DNA of 64,000 nt from Streptomyces sp. DHE7-1 (GTDB taxonomy: Bacteria; Actinomycetota; Actinomycetes; Streptomycetales; Streptomycetaceae), in contig JACJDG010000003.1 in assembly GCA_016432725.1 (NCBI GenBank), positions 2,542,001 to 2,606,000 of the forward strand, given 5' to 3'. Within the stretch, counting starts at the first letter, position 1. Each line of letters starts with the position of its first letter. Position numbers and translations under genes: made by a program. The notes under the pieces are model-generated. The model was given only the letters and a program-made list of their open reading frames with translations. It searched no databases and had not been told where the DNA came from. Below, one piece after another: positions 53,131 to 62,444 of the stretch.

Positions 53131-54267
53131 TCAGCGCCCGTTGAACGCGTCCTTCAGCCGCGAGAACAGCCCCTGCTGCCCCGGCTGGAACTGCCCCTGC
53201 GGGCGCTCCTCGCCCCGCAGCTTCGACAGCTCGCGCAGCAGCCGCTCCTGCTCGGGGTCCAGCTTGGTCGGGGTGGTGACCTCGACGTGGACGATCAGGT
53301 CGCCCCGGCCGCCGCCGCGCAGATGCGTGACGCCCCGGGTGTGCAGCGGGATCGACTGGCCGGACTGCGTGCCCGGCCGGATGTCGACCTCCTCCAGGCC
53401 GTCCAGCGTCTCCAGCGGGACCTTGGTGCCCAGGGCCGCCGCGGTCATCGGGATGGTGACCGTGCAGTGCAGGTCGTCGCCGCGCCGCTGGAACGTCGAG
53501 TGCGGCAGCTCGTGGATCTCGACGTAGAGGTCGCCGGCCGGACCGCCGCCGGGGCCGACCTCGCCCTCGCCGGCGAGCTGGATGCGGGTGCCGTTGTCGA
53601 CACCGGCCGGGATCTTCACGGTGAGGGTGCGGCGGGAGCGCACCCGGCCGTCGCCCGCGCACTCCGGGCACGGGGTCGGCACGACCGTGCCGAAGCCCTG
53701 GCACTGGGGGCAGGGGCGGGAGGTCATGACCTGGCCCAGGAAGGACCGGGTGACCTGCGACACCTCACCGCGGCCGCGGCACATGTCACACGTCTGGGCG
53801 GTCGTGCCCGGAGCCGCGCCCTCGCCGCTGCAGGTGTTGCAGACGACCGCGGTGTCGACCTGGATGTCCTTGGTCGTGCCGAAGGCCGCCTCGTCCAGCT
53901 CGACGTCGATCCGGATCATCGCGTCCTGGCCGCGCCGCGTGCGCGAGCGGGGCCCGCGCTGCGACGCCGTGCCGAAGAACGCGTCCATGATGTCGGAGAA
54001 GTTGCCGAAGCCACCGGCCCCGAAGCCGCCCGCGCCCGCGCCGCCCGCCTGGGAGAGCGGGTCCCCGCCGAGGTCGTAGACCTGCTTCTTCTGCGGGTCC
54101 GACAGCACCTCGTAAGCGGCGTTGATCTCCTTGAACCGCTCCTGGGTCTTCGGATCGGGGTTGACGTCCGGGTGCAGCTCGCGCGCGAGCCGACGGAACG
54201 CCTTCTTGATCTCATCCTGCGACGCGTCGCGGCGCACGCCGAGAACGGCGTAGTAGTCCGTGGCCAC
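53131..54267 (-). CDS. dnaJ: Chaperone DnaJ (second copy type, HrcA-linked)
   Basis: 378 aa, intact co-chaperone of DnaK. The J domain is at 1-70 with HPDVNPD, followed by a Gly-rich segment (GGAGAGGFGAGGFGNF), four CxxCxGxG-type zinc repeats between about 147 and 210 (CNTCSGEG, CDMCRGRG, CPQCQGFG, CPECAGDG) and a C-terminal substrate domain. GTG 54267 directly abuts the hrcA stop. The hrcA linkage marks it as the DnaJ2 type of Streptomyces. Confidence 0.96.
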   Translation of the reverse strand: MATDYYAVLGVRRDASQDEIKKAFRRLARELHPDVNPDPKTQERFKEINAAYEVLSDPQKKQVYDLGGDPLSQAGGAGAGGFGAGGFGNFSDIMDAFFGTASQRGPRSRTRRGQDAMIRIDVELDEAAFGTTKDIQVDTAVVCNTCSGEGAAPGTTAQTCDMCRGRGEVSQVTRSFLGQVMTSRPCPQCQGFGTVVPTPCPECAGDGRVRSRRTLTVKIPAGVDNGTRIQLAGEGEVGPGGGPAGDLYVEIHELPHSTFQRRGDDLHCTVTIPMTAAALGTKVPLETLDGLEEVDIRPGTQSGQSIPLHTRGVTHLRGGGRGDLIVHVEVTTPTKLDPEQERLLRELSKLRGEERPQGQFQPGQQGLFSRLKDAFNGR

Positions 54268-55284
54268 TTACGACTCCGCCAGGATCTGTCCGACGTACCG
54301 TGCCACTGCGCGTACCGCTCCCATCGTTCCCGGGTAGTCCATGCGGGTCGGTCCGACCACGCCGAGCTTGGCAACCGCCTCGCCGCCCGAACCGTAGCCG
54401 ACCGACACGACGGACGTGGAGTTGAGTCCCTCGTGTGCGTTCTCGTGCCCGATGCGCACCATCACGCCCGGGTCCTTCGCCTCGCCGAGGAGCTTGAGGA
54501 GCACGACCTGCTCCTCGAGTGCCTCCAGGACGGGGCGGATCACGAGGGGAAAGTCATGTCCGAAGCGGGTGAGATTGGCGGTGCCGCCGATCATCAGCCG
54601 CTCCTCGTTCTCCTCGACCAGTGTCTCCAGCAGAGTGGAGAGCACTGTGGAGACCGTACCGCGATCCTCGTGGTCGAACGCCTCGGGGAGGTCCTCGACC
54701 AGGCGCGGCACGTCGCTGAACCGGCGGCCCGCGACCCGGCTGTTGAGCCTCGCCCTGAGGTCGGCGAGGGCCGTCTCCCCGAACGGCGCCGGGCAGTCCA
54801 CCATCCGCTGCTCGACCCGGCCGGTGTCCGTGATCAGCACGAGCATCACGCGCGCGGGGGCGAGCGAGAGCAGCTCCACGTGCCGCACGGTGGACCGGGT
54901 CAGGGACGGGTACTGCACGACGGCGACCTGCCGGGTCAGCTGCGCGAGCAGCCGCACCGTGCGCGCGACGACGTCGTCGAGGTCGACGGCGCCCTCCAGG
55001 AAGTTCTGGATCGCCCGGCGCTCGGGCCCCGTCATCGGCTTGACGCCCGCGAGCTTGTCCACGAACAGCCGGTAGCCCTTGTCGGTGGGGATGCGCCCGG
55101 CGCTGGTGTGCGGCTGGGCGATGTATCCCTCGTCCTCCAGGGCGGCCATGTCGTTGCGCACGGTCGCCGGGGACACGCCGAGGCTGTGCCGCTCGGTGAG
55201 CGCCTTGGAACCGACCGGCTCCTCGGTGCCCACGTAGTCCTGGACGATGGCGCGCAGCACCTGAAGTCTGCGTTCACTCAGCAT
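54268..55284 (-). CDS. hrcA: Heat-inducible repressor HrcA
   Basis: 338 aa, intact repressor of class I heat-shock genes, binding CIRCE. Winged helix at the start: [21 protein letters not shown] and [20 protein letters not shown]. The C-terminal GAF-like domain includes [13 protein letters not shown]. The CIRCE element at 55332-55358 lies 48 bases upstream of ATG 55284, so the operon is self-regulated. Confidence 0.97.
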   Translation of the reverse strand: MLSERRLQVLRAIVQDYVGTEEPVGSKALTERHSLGVSPATVRNDMAALEDEGYIAQPHTSAGRIPTDKGYRLFVDKLAGVKPMTGPERRAIQNFLEGAVDLDDVVARTVRLLAQLTRQVAVVQYPSLTRSTVRHVELLSLAPARVMLVLITDTGRVEQRMVDCPAPFGETALADLRARLNSRVAGRRFSDVPRLVEDLPEAFDHEDRGTVSTVLSTLLETLVEENEERLMIGGTANLTRFGHDFPLVIRPVLEALEEQVVLLKLLGEAKDPGVMVRIGHENAHEGLNSTSVVSVGYGSGGEAVAKLGVVGPTRMDYPGTMGAVRAVARYVGQILAES

Positions 55285-55331
55285 CCGCGCGCACCTCCAG
55301 CACGTCTTCCGCTCGGCCCTCGGTCGTCCGC

Positions 55332-55358
55332 CTGGCACTCTGCGTGTCCGAGTGCCAG
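55332..55358. promoter_or_regulatory. CIRCE operator of hrcA
   Basis: CTGGCACTC, nine bases, GAGTGCCAG: a perfect 9-base inverted repeat with the canonical nine-base gap. It matches the consensus TTAGCACTC-N9-GAGTGCTAA at 7 of 9 bases per arm. HrcA binds here. Confidence 0.93.
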
Positions 55359-55443
55359 CGGTACCCGGCCAGTGTACGGCCGTGGGGTACTCACTGGGCA
55401 AGGTCGGTCCCGCCGTACCCCGTCCTACCGTTAGCGTCGCGTC

Positions 55444-56166
55444 ATGACCGTGACTTGGGAAGAGCTGGGATGGGAGCGGTTGGCCGACGGGGTCGGGCGG
55501 TGCCGGCTGCCCGGCTGGGACTGCACCGCGGGCCTGGTGCTCGGGGCGGGCAAGGCGCTGATGGTGGACGCCGGATCGAGCCTCGCCGAGGGCGCGCGGC
55601 TGCGGAAGCGGGCGGAGCGGCTCGCCGGGCACCGTGTGACCCATCTCGCGCTCACCCATCCCCACTTCGACCACGTCTTCGGGGCGTCCGCCCTGGCGGG
55701 GGCCGAGGTGTACGCGGCGGTCGGCATGGACGCGGTGCTGGCGCACGAGCGCGAGGAACTGCGCCTGGACGCGGTCGGGAACGGACTGCCGGTACCGGAG
55801 GCCGACGAGGCGGTGGACGCCCTGGCGCCGCCCCGGCACCTGGTCTCGGGCGAGTGGACGCTGGACCTCGGCGACGGCCGTCAGGTGCTGCTGGCCAACG
55901 TGGGCCCGGGCCACACCGCCCACGATCTGGCGGTGCTGGTGCCGGGCGCCCCGGAGGTCGTCTTCTGCGGTGACCTGGTGGAGGAGTCGGGTGAGCCGCA
56001 GGCGGGCCCGGACGCGGTCCCGTCCCGCTGGCCGGACGCCCTCGACCGCCTGCTGTCCCTGGGCGGCGAGGACGCGCTGTACGTGCCCGGTCACGGAGCG
56101 GTGGTGGACGCGGCGTTCGTACGGCGTCAACGGGACGAGCTGGCGGCGCGTTTCGGCGTGTCATGA
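55444..56166 (+). CDS. Metallo-beta-lactamase-fold hydrolase
   Basis: 240 aa, intact. Metal motif [11 protein letters not shown] near residue 72, then [21 protein letters not shown] and [10 protein letters not shown] in the canonical order of the fold. There is no signal peptide, so it is cytosolic. The pattern resembles SoxH-like and hydroxyacylglutathione hydrolase-like enzymes, but the substrate cannot be told. It is divergent from hrcA. Confidence 0.88.
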   Translation: MTVTWEELGWERLADGVGRCRLPGWDCTAGLVLGAGKALMVDAGSSLAEGARLRKRAERLAGHRVTHLALTHPHFDHVFGASALAGAEVYAAVGMDAVLAHEREELRLDAVGNGLPVPEADEAVDALAPPRHLVSGEWTLDLGDGRQVLLANVGPGHTAHDLAVLVPGAPEVVFCGDLVEESGEPQAGPDAVPSRWPDALDRLLSLGGEDALYVPGHGAVVDAAFVRRQRDELAARFGVS

Positions 56167-56200
56167 GCACAGGGCCGCCGGTTCTCCTATCGTCGTCCGA

Positions 56201-57010
56201 ATGCGCCAGTACACCTCGGATCTGACCCCGCCGTGGAAGAAGTCCCAGCCCGTGCCGGAGGTCGCGGCGGAGCCGGGACTGGTGGTGGAGGAGCCCGGGA
56301 CCGGTTTCTGCGGGGCGGTGATCGGCTGCGAGGCGGGCACGGTGACGCTGGAGGACCGCTTCGGCAAGCACCGGGTGTTCCCGCTGGAGCCGCGCGGTTT
56401 CCTGCTGGAGGGCAGGGTGGTGACCCTGGTGCGGCCGCCGTCGGGTCCGGCGCGGCCCACCCGTACGGCGTCCGGTTCGGTGGCCGTTCCCGGCGCACGC
56501 GCGCGCGTGGCCCGCGCCGGCCGCATCTACGTCGAGGGCCGGCACGACGCCGAGCTGGTCGAGAAGGTGTGGGGCGACGACCTGCGCATCGAGGGCGTGG
56601 TCGTGGAGTATTTGGAGGGTGTGGACGATCTGCCGTCGATCGTCGCGGAGTTCGCGCCGGGACCGGACGCGCGGCTGGGTGTCCTGGTGGACCACCTGGT
56701 GCCGGGCACGAAGGAGTGGCGCATCGCCGAGTCGGTGACGAGCGAGCACGCGCTGGTCGTCGGGCACCCGTACATCGACGTCTGGGAGGCGGTGAAGCCC
56801 GCCGCTCTGGGCATCCGGTCCTGGCCCCGCGTCCCGCGCGGCCAGGACTGGAAGACCGGCGTGTGCCGGTCCCTGGGCTGGCCGGAGAACACGGGCGCGG
56901 CCTGGCAGCACATCCTGTCCCGGGTGCGGTCCTACAAGGACCTGGAGCCGGAGCTGCTGGGACGGGTGGAGGAACTGATCGACTTCGTCACGGGCGACGG
57001 CGAGGTCTGA
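56201..57010 (+). CDS. DUF3097 family protein
   Basis: 269 aa, conserved in Actinobacteria. It starts MRQYTSDLTPPWKKSQPVPEV, then a beta-barrel-like part (GFCGAVIGCEAGTVTLEDRFG) and a Toprim-like region (RIYVEGRHDAELVEKVWGDDL, GVLVDHLVPGTKEWRIAE). The EGRHD and DHLVPG acidic motifs suggest nucleic-acid metal binding, by inference. ATG 56201 is chosen because it begins the conserved start. Confidence 0.85.
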   Translation: MRQYTSDLTPPWKKSQPVPEVAAEPGLVVEEPGTGFCGAVIGCEAGTVTLEDRFGKHRVFPLEPRGFLLEGRVVTLVRPPSGPARPTRTASGSVAVPGARARVARAGRIYVEGRHDAELVEKVWGDDLRIEGVVVEYLEGVDDLPSIVAEFAPGPDARLGVLVDHLVPGTKEWRIAESVTSEHALVVGHPYIDVWEAVKPAALGIRSWPRVPRGQDWKTGVCRSLGWPENTGAAWQHILSRVRSYKDLEPELLGRVEELIDFVTGDGEV

Positions 57011-57048
57011 CGCCCTCGCGGGCGCCGGGCGCCGGGCGCCCGGAGCGA

Positions 57049-58280
57049 TCAGTCCACCAGGTCCCGTACCACCGCGTCCGCCAGCAGCCGGCCGCGCAGG
57101 GTCAGGACGGCGCGGCCCTCGCCGTACGGGCCCTCCTGGAGGAGGCCGTCCGCCAGGGCCCGCCGTGAGGCCGCCAGGCCGTCCTGCTTCAGCAGGGACA
57201 GGGGGGCGCCCTCCCGCAGCCGCAGCTCCAGCAGGATCCGCTCCACCCGCCGGTCCTCGTCCGAGAGCAGTTCGCGCCCCGCGCCCGGGGACCGGCCCGA
57301 GGCCAGTGCCGCCGCGTAGGCGCCCGGGTGCTTGACGTTCCACCAGCGCACCCCGCCCACGTGCGAATGGGCCCCGGGTCCGGCGCCCCACCAGTCCGCG
57401 CCCCGCCAGTACAGCTCGTTGTGCAGGCAGCGCCCGGACTCGGAGGTGGCCCAGTTGGAGACCTCGTACCAGTCGAACCCCGCGGCGGACAGCCTCTCCT
57501 CGGCGATCAGGTAGCGGTCCGCGTGGACGTCGTCGTCCGTCATCGGGACCTCGCCGCGACGGATGCGGCGGGCGAGCTGGGTGCCCTCCTCGACGATCAG
57601 GGCGTAGGCGCTGACGTGGTCGGGACCCGCGCCGATCGCCGCGTCCAGCGAGGCCCGCCAGTCGTCGTCGCTCTCCCCCGGGGTGCCGTAGATCAGGTCC
57701 AGGTTGACGTGCTCGAAGCCCGCGGCCCGGGCCTCCGCCACACAGGCCTCGGGACGGCCGGGGGTGTGCGTGCGGTCCAGGATCCGCAGCACGTGCTGCC
57801 GGGCGCTCTGCATGCCGAAGGAGATCCGGTTGAAGCCGCCCTCGCGGAGGGTGGCGAGGTACGCCGGGTCGACCGACTCCGGGTTCGCCTCGGTCGTGAT
57901 CTCCGCGTCCGGCGCCAGACCGAACTCGTCCCGGACCGCCGCCAGCATGCGGACCAGGTCGTCGGCGGCCAGCAGGGTGGGCGTGCCGCCGCCCACGAAG
58001 ACCGTGCGGACCTGGCGGGGATCGTCGCCGAGCACCTTCCGCGCCAGCCGGATCTCGTCCGTCAGGGTGTCCGCGTAGTTGTCCCGGGAGGCGAGCACGC
58101 CGCCGGTGCCGCGCAGCTCGGTGGCGGTGTACGTGTTGAAGTCGCAGTAGCCGCAGCGGGTCGCGCAGTACGGGACGTGCAGGTAGAACCCGAGGGGGCG
58201 ATCGGGGCCCCGGCGAGCGCGGAGGCGGGCAGCGCGCCGTCGTCGGGGACGGGTTCACCGTCGGGGAGTGCGGAAGGCAT
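57049..58280 (-). CDS. hemW: Radical SAM protein HemW (one frame break)
   Basis: About 410 aa haem chaperone related to coproporphyrinogen III dehydrogenase. The [4Fe-4S] motif is CATRCGYCDF near residue 38, then VFVGGGTPTLL, NPESVDPAYL and ISFGMQSARQHVLRILDRTH. One C is missing near 58206, before RPLGFYLHVPYC. Start ATG 58280. It is usually found near lepA and hrcA, as here. Confidence 0.92.
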
Positions 58281-58307
58281 GTCCCCCATTGTCCCGTACG
58301 GCGGGAC

Positions 58308-60125
58308 TCACTCCGCCTGGAGCACCAGCAGGGCCAGGTCGTCCTCGGGCTGGCCGCCGCCGAAGTCGTGCACGAGGCGGCGGATCCGCTCGGCGATCTC
58401 CTCGGCGTTCAGGCCCGCGCAGCCGGACAGGGCCCGCGCGAGCCCGTCGCCGTCGTCGAACTGGCGGGAGCCCGAGCGCCGCTCGGTGACGCCGTCGGTG
58501 ACGCACAGCAGGCTGTCGCCGGGTCGCAGCTCGAGGGTCTCGCTGGTGTAGGTCTCGTCCTCGACGACGCCGAGCAGGGTCTGCGGGCGGGCGGCGGTGC
58601 GCACCTGGCCGTCGGGGCCCAGCAGCAGCGGCAGGGGGTGCCCGGCGGAGGCGAGGGTGCAGCGGACGCCGCCGTCCGCGTGGGGCGTCAGCTCGCCGTA
58701 GAGCAGGGACAGGAAGCGGGTCTGCGGTCCGTCCCCGGCGGCCACCGGGCGGCCGCCGGCCGCGACCAGCGCGCGGGCCGCGGCGTCGGCGGCCTCGGTG
58801 GCGTCGTCGAGGAGGAGCTGGTTGAGCCGGTCCAGGACGTCGGCGACCCGGTAGCCCTCGCGGGCGAGCAGGCGCAGCCACGGCCGGGCGAGCCCGATCA
58901 CGACGGCCGCCTCCGGGCCCTTGCCCTGGACGTCGCCCACGGCGAAGCACCAGCGGCCGTCACCCGCCGGGAACAGGTCGTAGAAGTCGCCGCTCGGGCC
59001 GCCCTTGTCGCGGGGCTCGTAGACGAGGGCGCTGCTCATCCCGGGGATCTCGGCGACCGCTCCGGGCAGCAGCCCGCGCTGCAGGACGGCGCTGATGGTG
59101 GCCTGCCGGGCGTACTGCCGGGCCGCGCCGATGGCGAGGGCCACCCGGCGGCTCAGGTCCTCGACCAGCCCGGTGACCTCGTCGGGGAACCGGGGCTGTC
59201 CGCACCGCCCGAGGACCAGGGTGCCGAGCGGGCGGCCGCCGGCGATGAGACGGAAGGCGAGGGCCGTGCCGTGGGTGCCGAGCGCCTCACCGGGCCAGGG
59301 GTAGGGCTCGGGGTCGGGCCTCAGGCCCTCCGGCGGCCGGGGCGGGTCCTTCTCCAGGGCGCGGTGCAGTTCCTCGGCGCGGTCCTCGCCGGCCACCCAG
59401 ACCCGGGCGGGCGCGCCGCCGTCGCCGCCGCGTACGGTCGCCTCGTCCTCCAGCCACACCGCGCACCAGTCGGCGAGCCGCGGCACGATCAGCCGGCCGG
59501 TGAGGGCGGCGACCAGGTTCTCGTCGAGCTGTCCGGCGAGCAGGTCGGAGGCCTCGGCGAGGAAGGACAGCGCGCCCCGGCCGAGCCAGTCCCGGTCGCG
59601 TCCGGCGCCCCCCGGCCGCGGGGCGAGGACCTCGGCGACGTCCAGGGCGTGATCGGGGGCGGGTCCGTCCAGGGGTTCGCCGCCGGGGCGCAGCCGCGCC
59701 CACACGGTCTTCCCGCCCCGGCGGTAGGTGACGCCCCAGGACTCGGCGAGGACGGCCACCAGGCGCAGTCCGCGCCCGTACTCGGACATCTCGTACGGCG
59801 CCTCGCCGGCGCCGGGGTCGCGCGGGGCGCGGGCCGGATGGCGGTCGCCGACCTCGACCACGAGGGCGCCGGTCGCCTCCAGGCGCCAGTCCACCTCGAT
59901 GTCGGTGCCGGCGTGGACGACGGCGTTGGTGACGAGCTCGCTGACGACGGCCATGGCGTCGTCGACGAACCGCCGGGACACCCCGGGGACGTCGGCGAGC
60001 GCGGCGCGCACCAGGGCGCGCGCGGAGCCCGGGGCGAGGGGGCTGCCGGGCAGGCCGGCGTGCCCGCGCACCACCGGGGCGTGGGTGTCGTTCTCCCGCT
60101 GCGTCGGTATGGCCGCCATGTCCAT
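58308..60125 (-). CDS. Fused anti-sigma-type ATPase, GAF and SpoIIE (PP2C) phosphatase
   Basis: 605 aa, intact. Residues about 20-150 form an RsbW-like ATPase (VVSELVTNAVVHAGTDIEVDW, YGRGLRLVAVLAESWGV), about 185-340 a GAF-like sensor, and 350-605 the PP2C/SpoIIE phosphatase (GGPSGDFYDLFPAG, VGDVQGKGPEAAVVIG, TDGVTERR, EDDLALLVL). Such proteins control sigma-factor partner switching through an anti-anti-sigma target. ATG 60125 or 60119 are both possible. The kinase and phosphatase lie in one chain, so it may set its own target's phosphorylation. Confidence 0.9.
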   Translation of the reverse strand: MDMAAIPTQRENDTHAPVVRGHAGLPGSPLAPGSARALVRAALADVPGVSRRFVDDAMAVVSELVTNAVVHAGTDIEVDWRLEATGALVVEVGDRHPARAPRDPGAGEAPYEMSEYGRGLRLVAVLAESWGVTYRRGGKTVWARLRPGGEPLDGPAPDHALDVAEVLAPRPGGAGRDRDWLGRGALSFLAEASDLLAGQLDENLVAALTGRLIVPRLADWCAVWLEDEATVRGGDGGAPARVWVAGEDRAEELHRALEKDPPRPPEGLRPDPEPYPWPGEALGTHGTALAFRLIAGGRPLGTLVLGRCGQPRFPDEVTGLVEDLSRRVALAIGAARQYARQATISAVLQRGLLPGAVAEIPGMSSALVYEPRDKGGPSGDFYDLFPAGDGRWCFAVGDVQGKGPEAAVVIGLARPWLRLLAREGYRVADVLDRLNQLLLDDATEAADAAARALVAAGGRPVAAGDGPQTRFLSLLYGELTPHADGGVRCTLASAGHPLPLLLGPDGQVRTAARPQTLLGVVEDETYTSETLELRPGDSLLCVTDGVTERRSGSRQFDDGDGLARALSGCAGLNAEEIAERIRRLVHDFGGGQPEDDLALLVLQAE

Positions 60126-60256
60126 GCGGCCAGGGTGACAGACAGGACGCGAGCCACAGCGGTGAGTGACCGAAGCGGGCGGCAACGCAAGGGAACTGTG
60201 CTACCGAGGCGCAGGAAGACGGTCAGTTCCGGGCGGGATGCGAAGCCAGTCGGAAC

Positions 60257-60295
60257 GACGGCGGGGGCCGCACCGCCGGTGCGGCCCCCGCCGTC
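60257..60295 (-). terminator. Long perfect stem-loop after fadD
   Basis: Arms of 18 bases, GACGGCGGGGGCCGCACC (60257-60274) and GGTGCGGCCCCCGCCGTC (60278-60295), are exact complements around a 3-base loop. It starts 15 bases beyond the fadD stop on the minus strand. Confidence 0.85.
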
Positions 60296-60309
60296 CTCCC
60301 TTCACGGCG

Positions 60310-62183
60310 TCAGGACTCCCGGGTCCCGGCGTACATCTCGTCGATGAGGTGCTTGTACTCCCGCTCCACGACGGGCCGCTTCAGCTTCAGGCTCGGCGTG
60401 ATCTCGCCGTGCTCCACGTCGAGATCCCGGGGCAGCAGCCGGAACTTCTTGATGGTCTGCCAGCGCTGCAGGCCCTCGTTGAGCTCCTTGACGTAGCCGT
60501 CGACCATCTCGACGGTCTGCGGGGCGGCCACCACCTCGGCGTACGACTTGCCGTCGAGGCCGTTGTCCTTGGCCCACTGCTGGATCGCGATCTCGTCGAG
60601 GGCGATGAGGGCGGTGCAGTAGTTCCGGTCGGCGCCGTGCACCAGGATGTTGGAGACGTAGGGGCACACCGCCTTGAACTGGCCCTCGACCTCGGCCGGC
60701 GCGACGTACTTGCCGCCGGAGGTCTTGATGAGGTCCTTCTTGCGGTCGGTGATGCGCAGGTAGCCGTCGGGGACAGCTCGCCGATGTCACCGGTGTGGAA
60801 CCAGCCGTCGGACTCCAGCACCTCGGCGGTCTTCTCGGGCTGCTGGTGGTAGCCGTCCATGATGCCGGGGCCGCGCAGCAGGATCTCGCCGTCGTCGGCG
60901 ATGCGGACCTCGGTGCCGGGCAGCGGCTTGCCGACGGTGCCGGTGCGGTACGCCTCGCCGGGGTTGACGAAGGAGGCCGCGGAGGACTCGGTGAGGCCGT
61001 AGCCCTCCAGGATGTGGATGCCGGCGCCGGCGAAGAAGAAGCCGATCTCGGGGGCGAGCGCGGAGGCACCGGAGACGCAGGCGCGCAGCCGGCCGCCGAA
61101 GGCCTCGCGGAGCTTGCCGTAGACGAGGGTGTCGGCGACCTTGTGCTTGGCGCCCAGGCCGAACGGCACCGAGTGGGCGCCGGTGCGGCGGAAGTTGTCC
61201 TGCGAGACCTTGGCGTACTCGCGGGCGACCTCGGAGGCCCACTGGAAGATCTTGTACTTGGCCGCGCCGCCCTCGCGGGCCTTGGCCGCGACGCCGTTGT
61301 AGACCTTCTCGAAGATGCGCGGCACGGCCGCCATGTACGTCGGCCGCACCACCGGGAGATTCTCGATGATCTTGTCGACGCGGCCGTCGACGGCGGTGAC
61401 GTGCCCGACCTCGATCTGCCCGGAGGTGAGCACCTTGCCGAAGACGTGCGCCAGCGGCAGCCACAGGTACTGCACGTCGTCACCGCTGACCAGGCCGGTC
61501 GAGGCGATCGCCTTGGCCATGTAGGCCCAGTTGTCGTGCGGCAGGCGCACGCCCTTGGGGCGGCCGGTGGTGCCGGAGGTGTAGATCAGGGTGGCGAGCT
61601 GGTCCCTGGTGATCGCACCGACCCGCTCCTTGATCAGCTCGGGGTGCTTCTCCAGGTAGGCGGCGCCGCGCTGCTCCAGCTCGGTGAGGGTGGTCACCCA
61701 GTCGCTGGTCTCGACGCCGGCCGGGTCGATGACGACGACCTTGGTCAGGGCGGGCAGCTCGGCGCGCTTCTCCACGGCCTTGGCGAGCTGGGCCGCGTCC
61801 TCGGCGATCAGGACCCGGCTGTCGGAGTCGGAGAGGATGAACGCCGACTCGTCGGCGTTGGTCTGCGGATAGATCGTGGTGGTGGCGCCGCCCGCGCACA
61901 TGATGCCGAGGTCGGCGAGGATCCACTCGACCCGGGTGGAGGCGGCGAGGGCGACCCGCTGCTCCGGCTGGACGCCCAGTTCGATGAGGCCGGCGGCGAT
62001 GGCGTAGACCCGCTCGGCCGCCTCGCCCCAGCTGAGCGACTTCCAGTCGTCGGGGCCCTCCCCGGAGGCCGGGGGCACCGGATGGCGGTAGGCCTCGGCG
62101 TCCGGTGTGGCCGCCACGCGCTCCAGGAAGAGGGCAGCCACGGACGGCGGACGGTTCTCGATCAGGGTCTGTGTGTCGCTCAC
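60310..62183 (-). CDS. fadD: Long-chain fatty-acid-CoA ligase (one frame break)
   Basis: About 624 aa acyl-CoA synthetase (ANL superfamily). The AMP/ATP motif is YTSGTTGRPKGVRLPH near residue 213, then EGYGLTESSAASFVNPG and DGYHQQPEKTAEVL; the hinge region DRKKDLIKTSGGKYVAP is in the shifted frame. One base is missing near 60771 between GELSP and DGYLRIT. The ATG at 62183 follows a TetR-type palindrome at 62262-62278. Confidence 0.92.
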
Positions 62184-62261
62184 GACATCCTCCGGGGCCC
62201 GCGACAGTGCGGCTGGCTCAGGTGCGGCTGGGTTGACTCACGGTGGGGTTGGGACTCGTTG

Positions 62262-62278
62262 TTTAACTCGCGAGTAAC
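62262..62278. promoter_or_regulatory. Candidate TetR-type operator upstream of fadD
   Basis: On the minus strand GTTACTCGCGAGTTAA, built on the perfect palindrome ACTCGCGAGT, lies about 80 bases before fadD. From memory, motifs of this type, TTACTCGCGAGTAA, are bound by TetR-family fatty-acid regulators in Actinobacteria. The regulator is not in the window. Confidence 0.6.
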
Positions 62279-62370
62279 TATCGAGCAGGGATCAGGGTAA
62301 GGGGCGACCGGCCGCTGCGTAAGGGGCATCGGCCTGTCACTTTCCACGCAGAGCGACGTCGCACACGCAC

Positions 62371-62404
62371 AGGGGCCCGCCGCACTTTCGCACGACGGGC
62401 CCCT
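62371..62404 (-). terminator. Stem-loop after lepA
   Basis: AGGGGCCCGCCG (62371-62382) pairs with CGACGGGCCCCT (62393-62404) with one mismatch and a 10-base loop. It is about 40 bases beyond the lepA stop on the minus strand. Confidence 0.75.
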
Positions 62405-62444
62405 CCGTGTCCGGTTTGCGGACGTGACCGGCTGTAACCCCTGG

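Noticed and set aside
52999..55434. Long plus-strand frame over dnaJ and hrcA
   Set aside because: It is antisense to two well-supported genes and has no recognisable domain.
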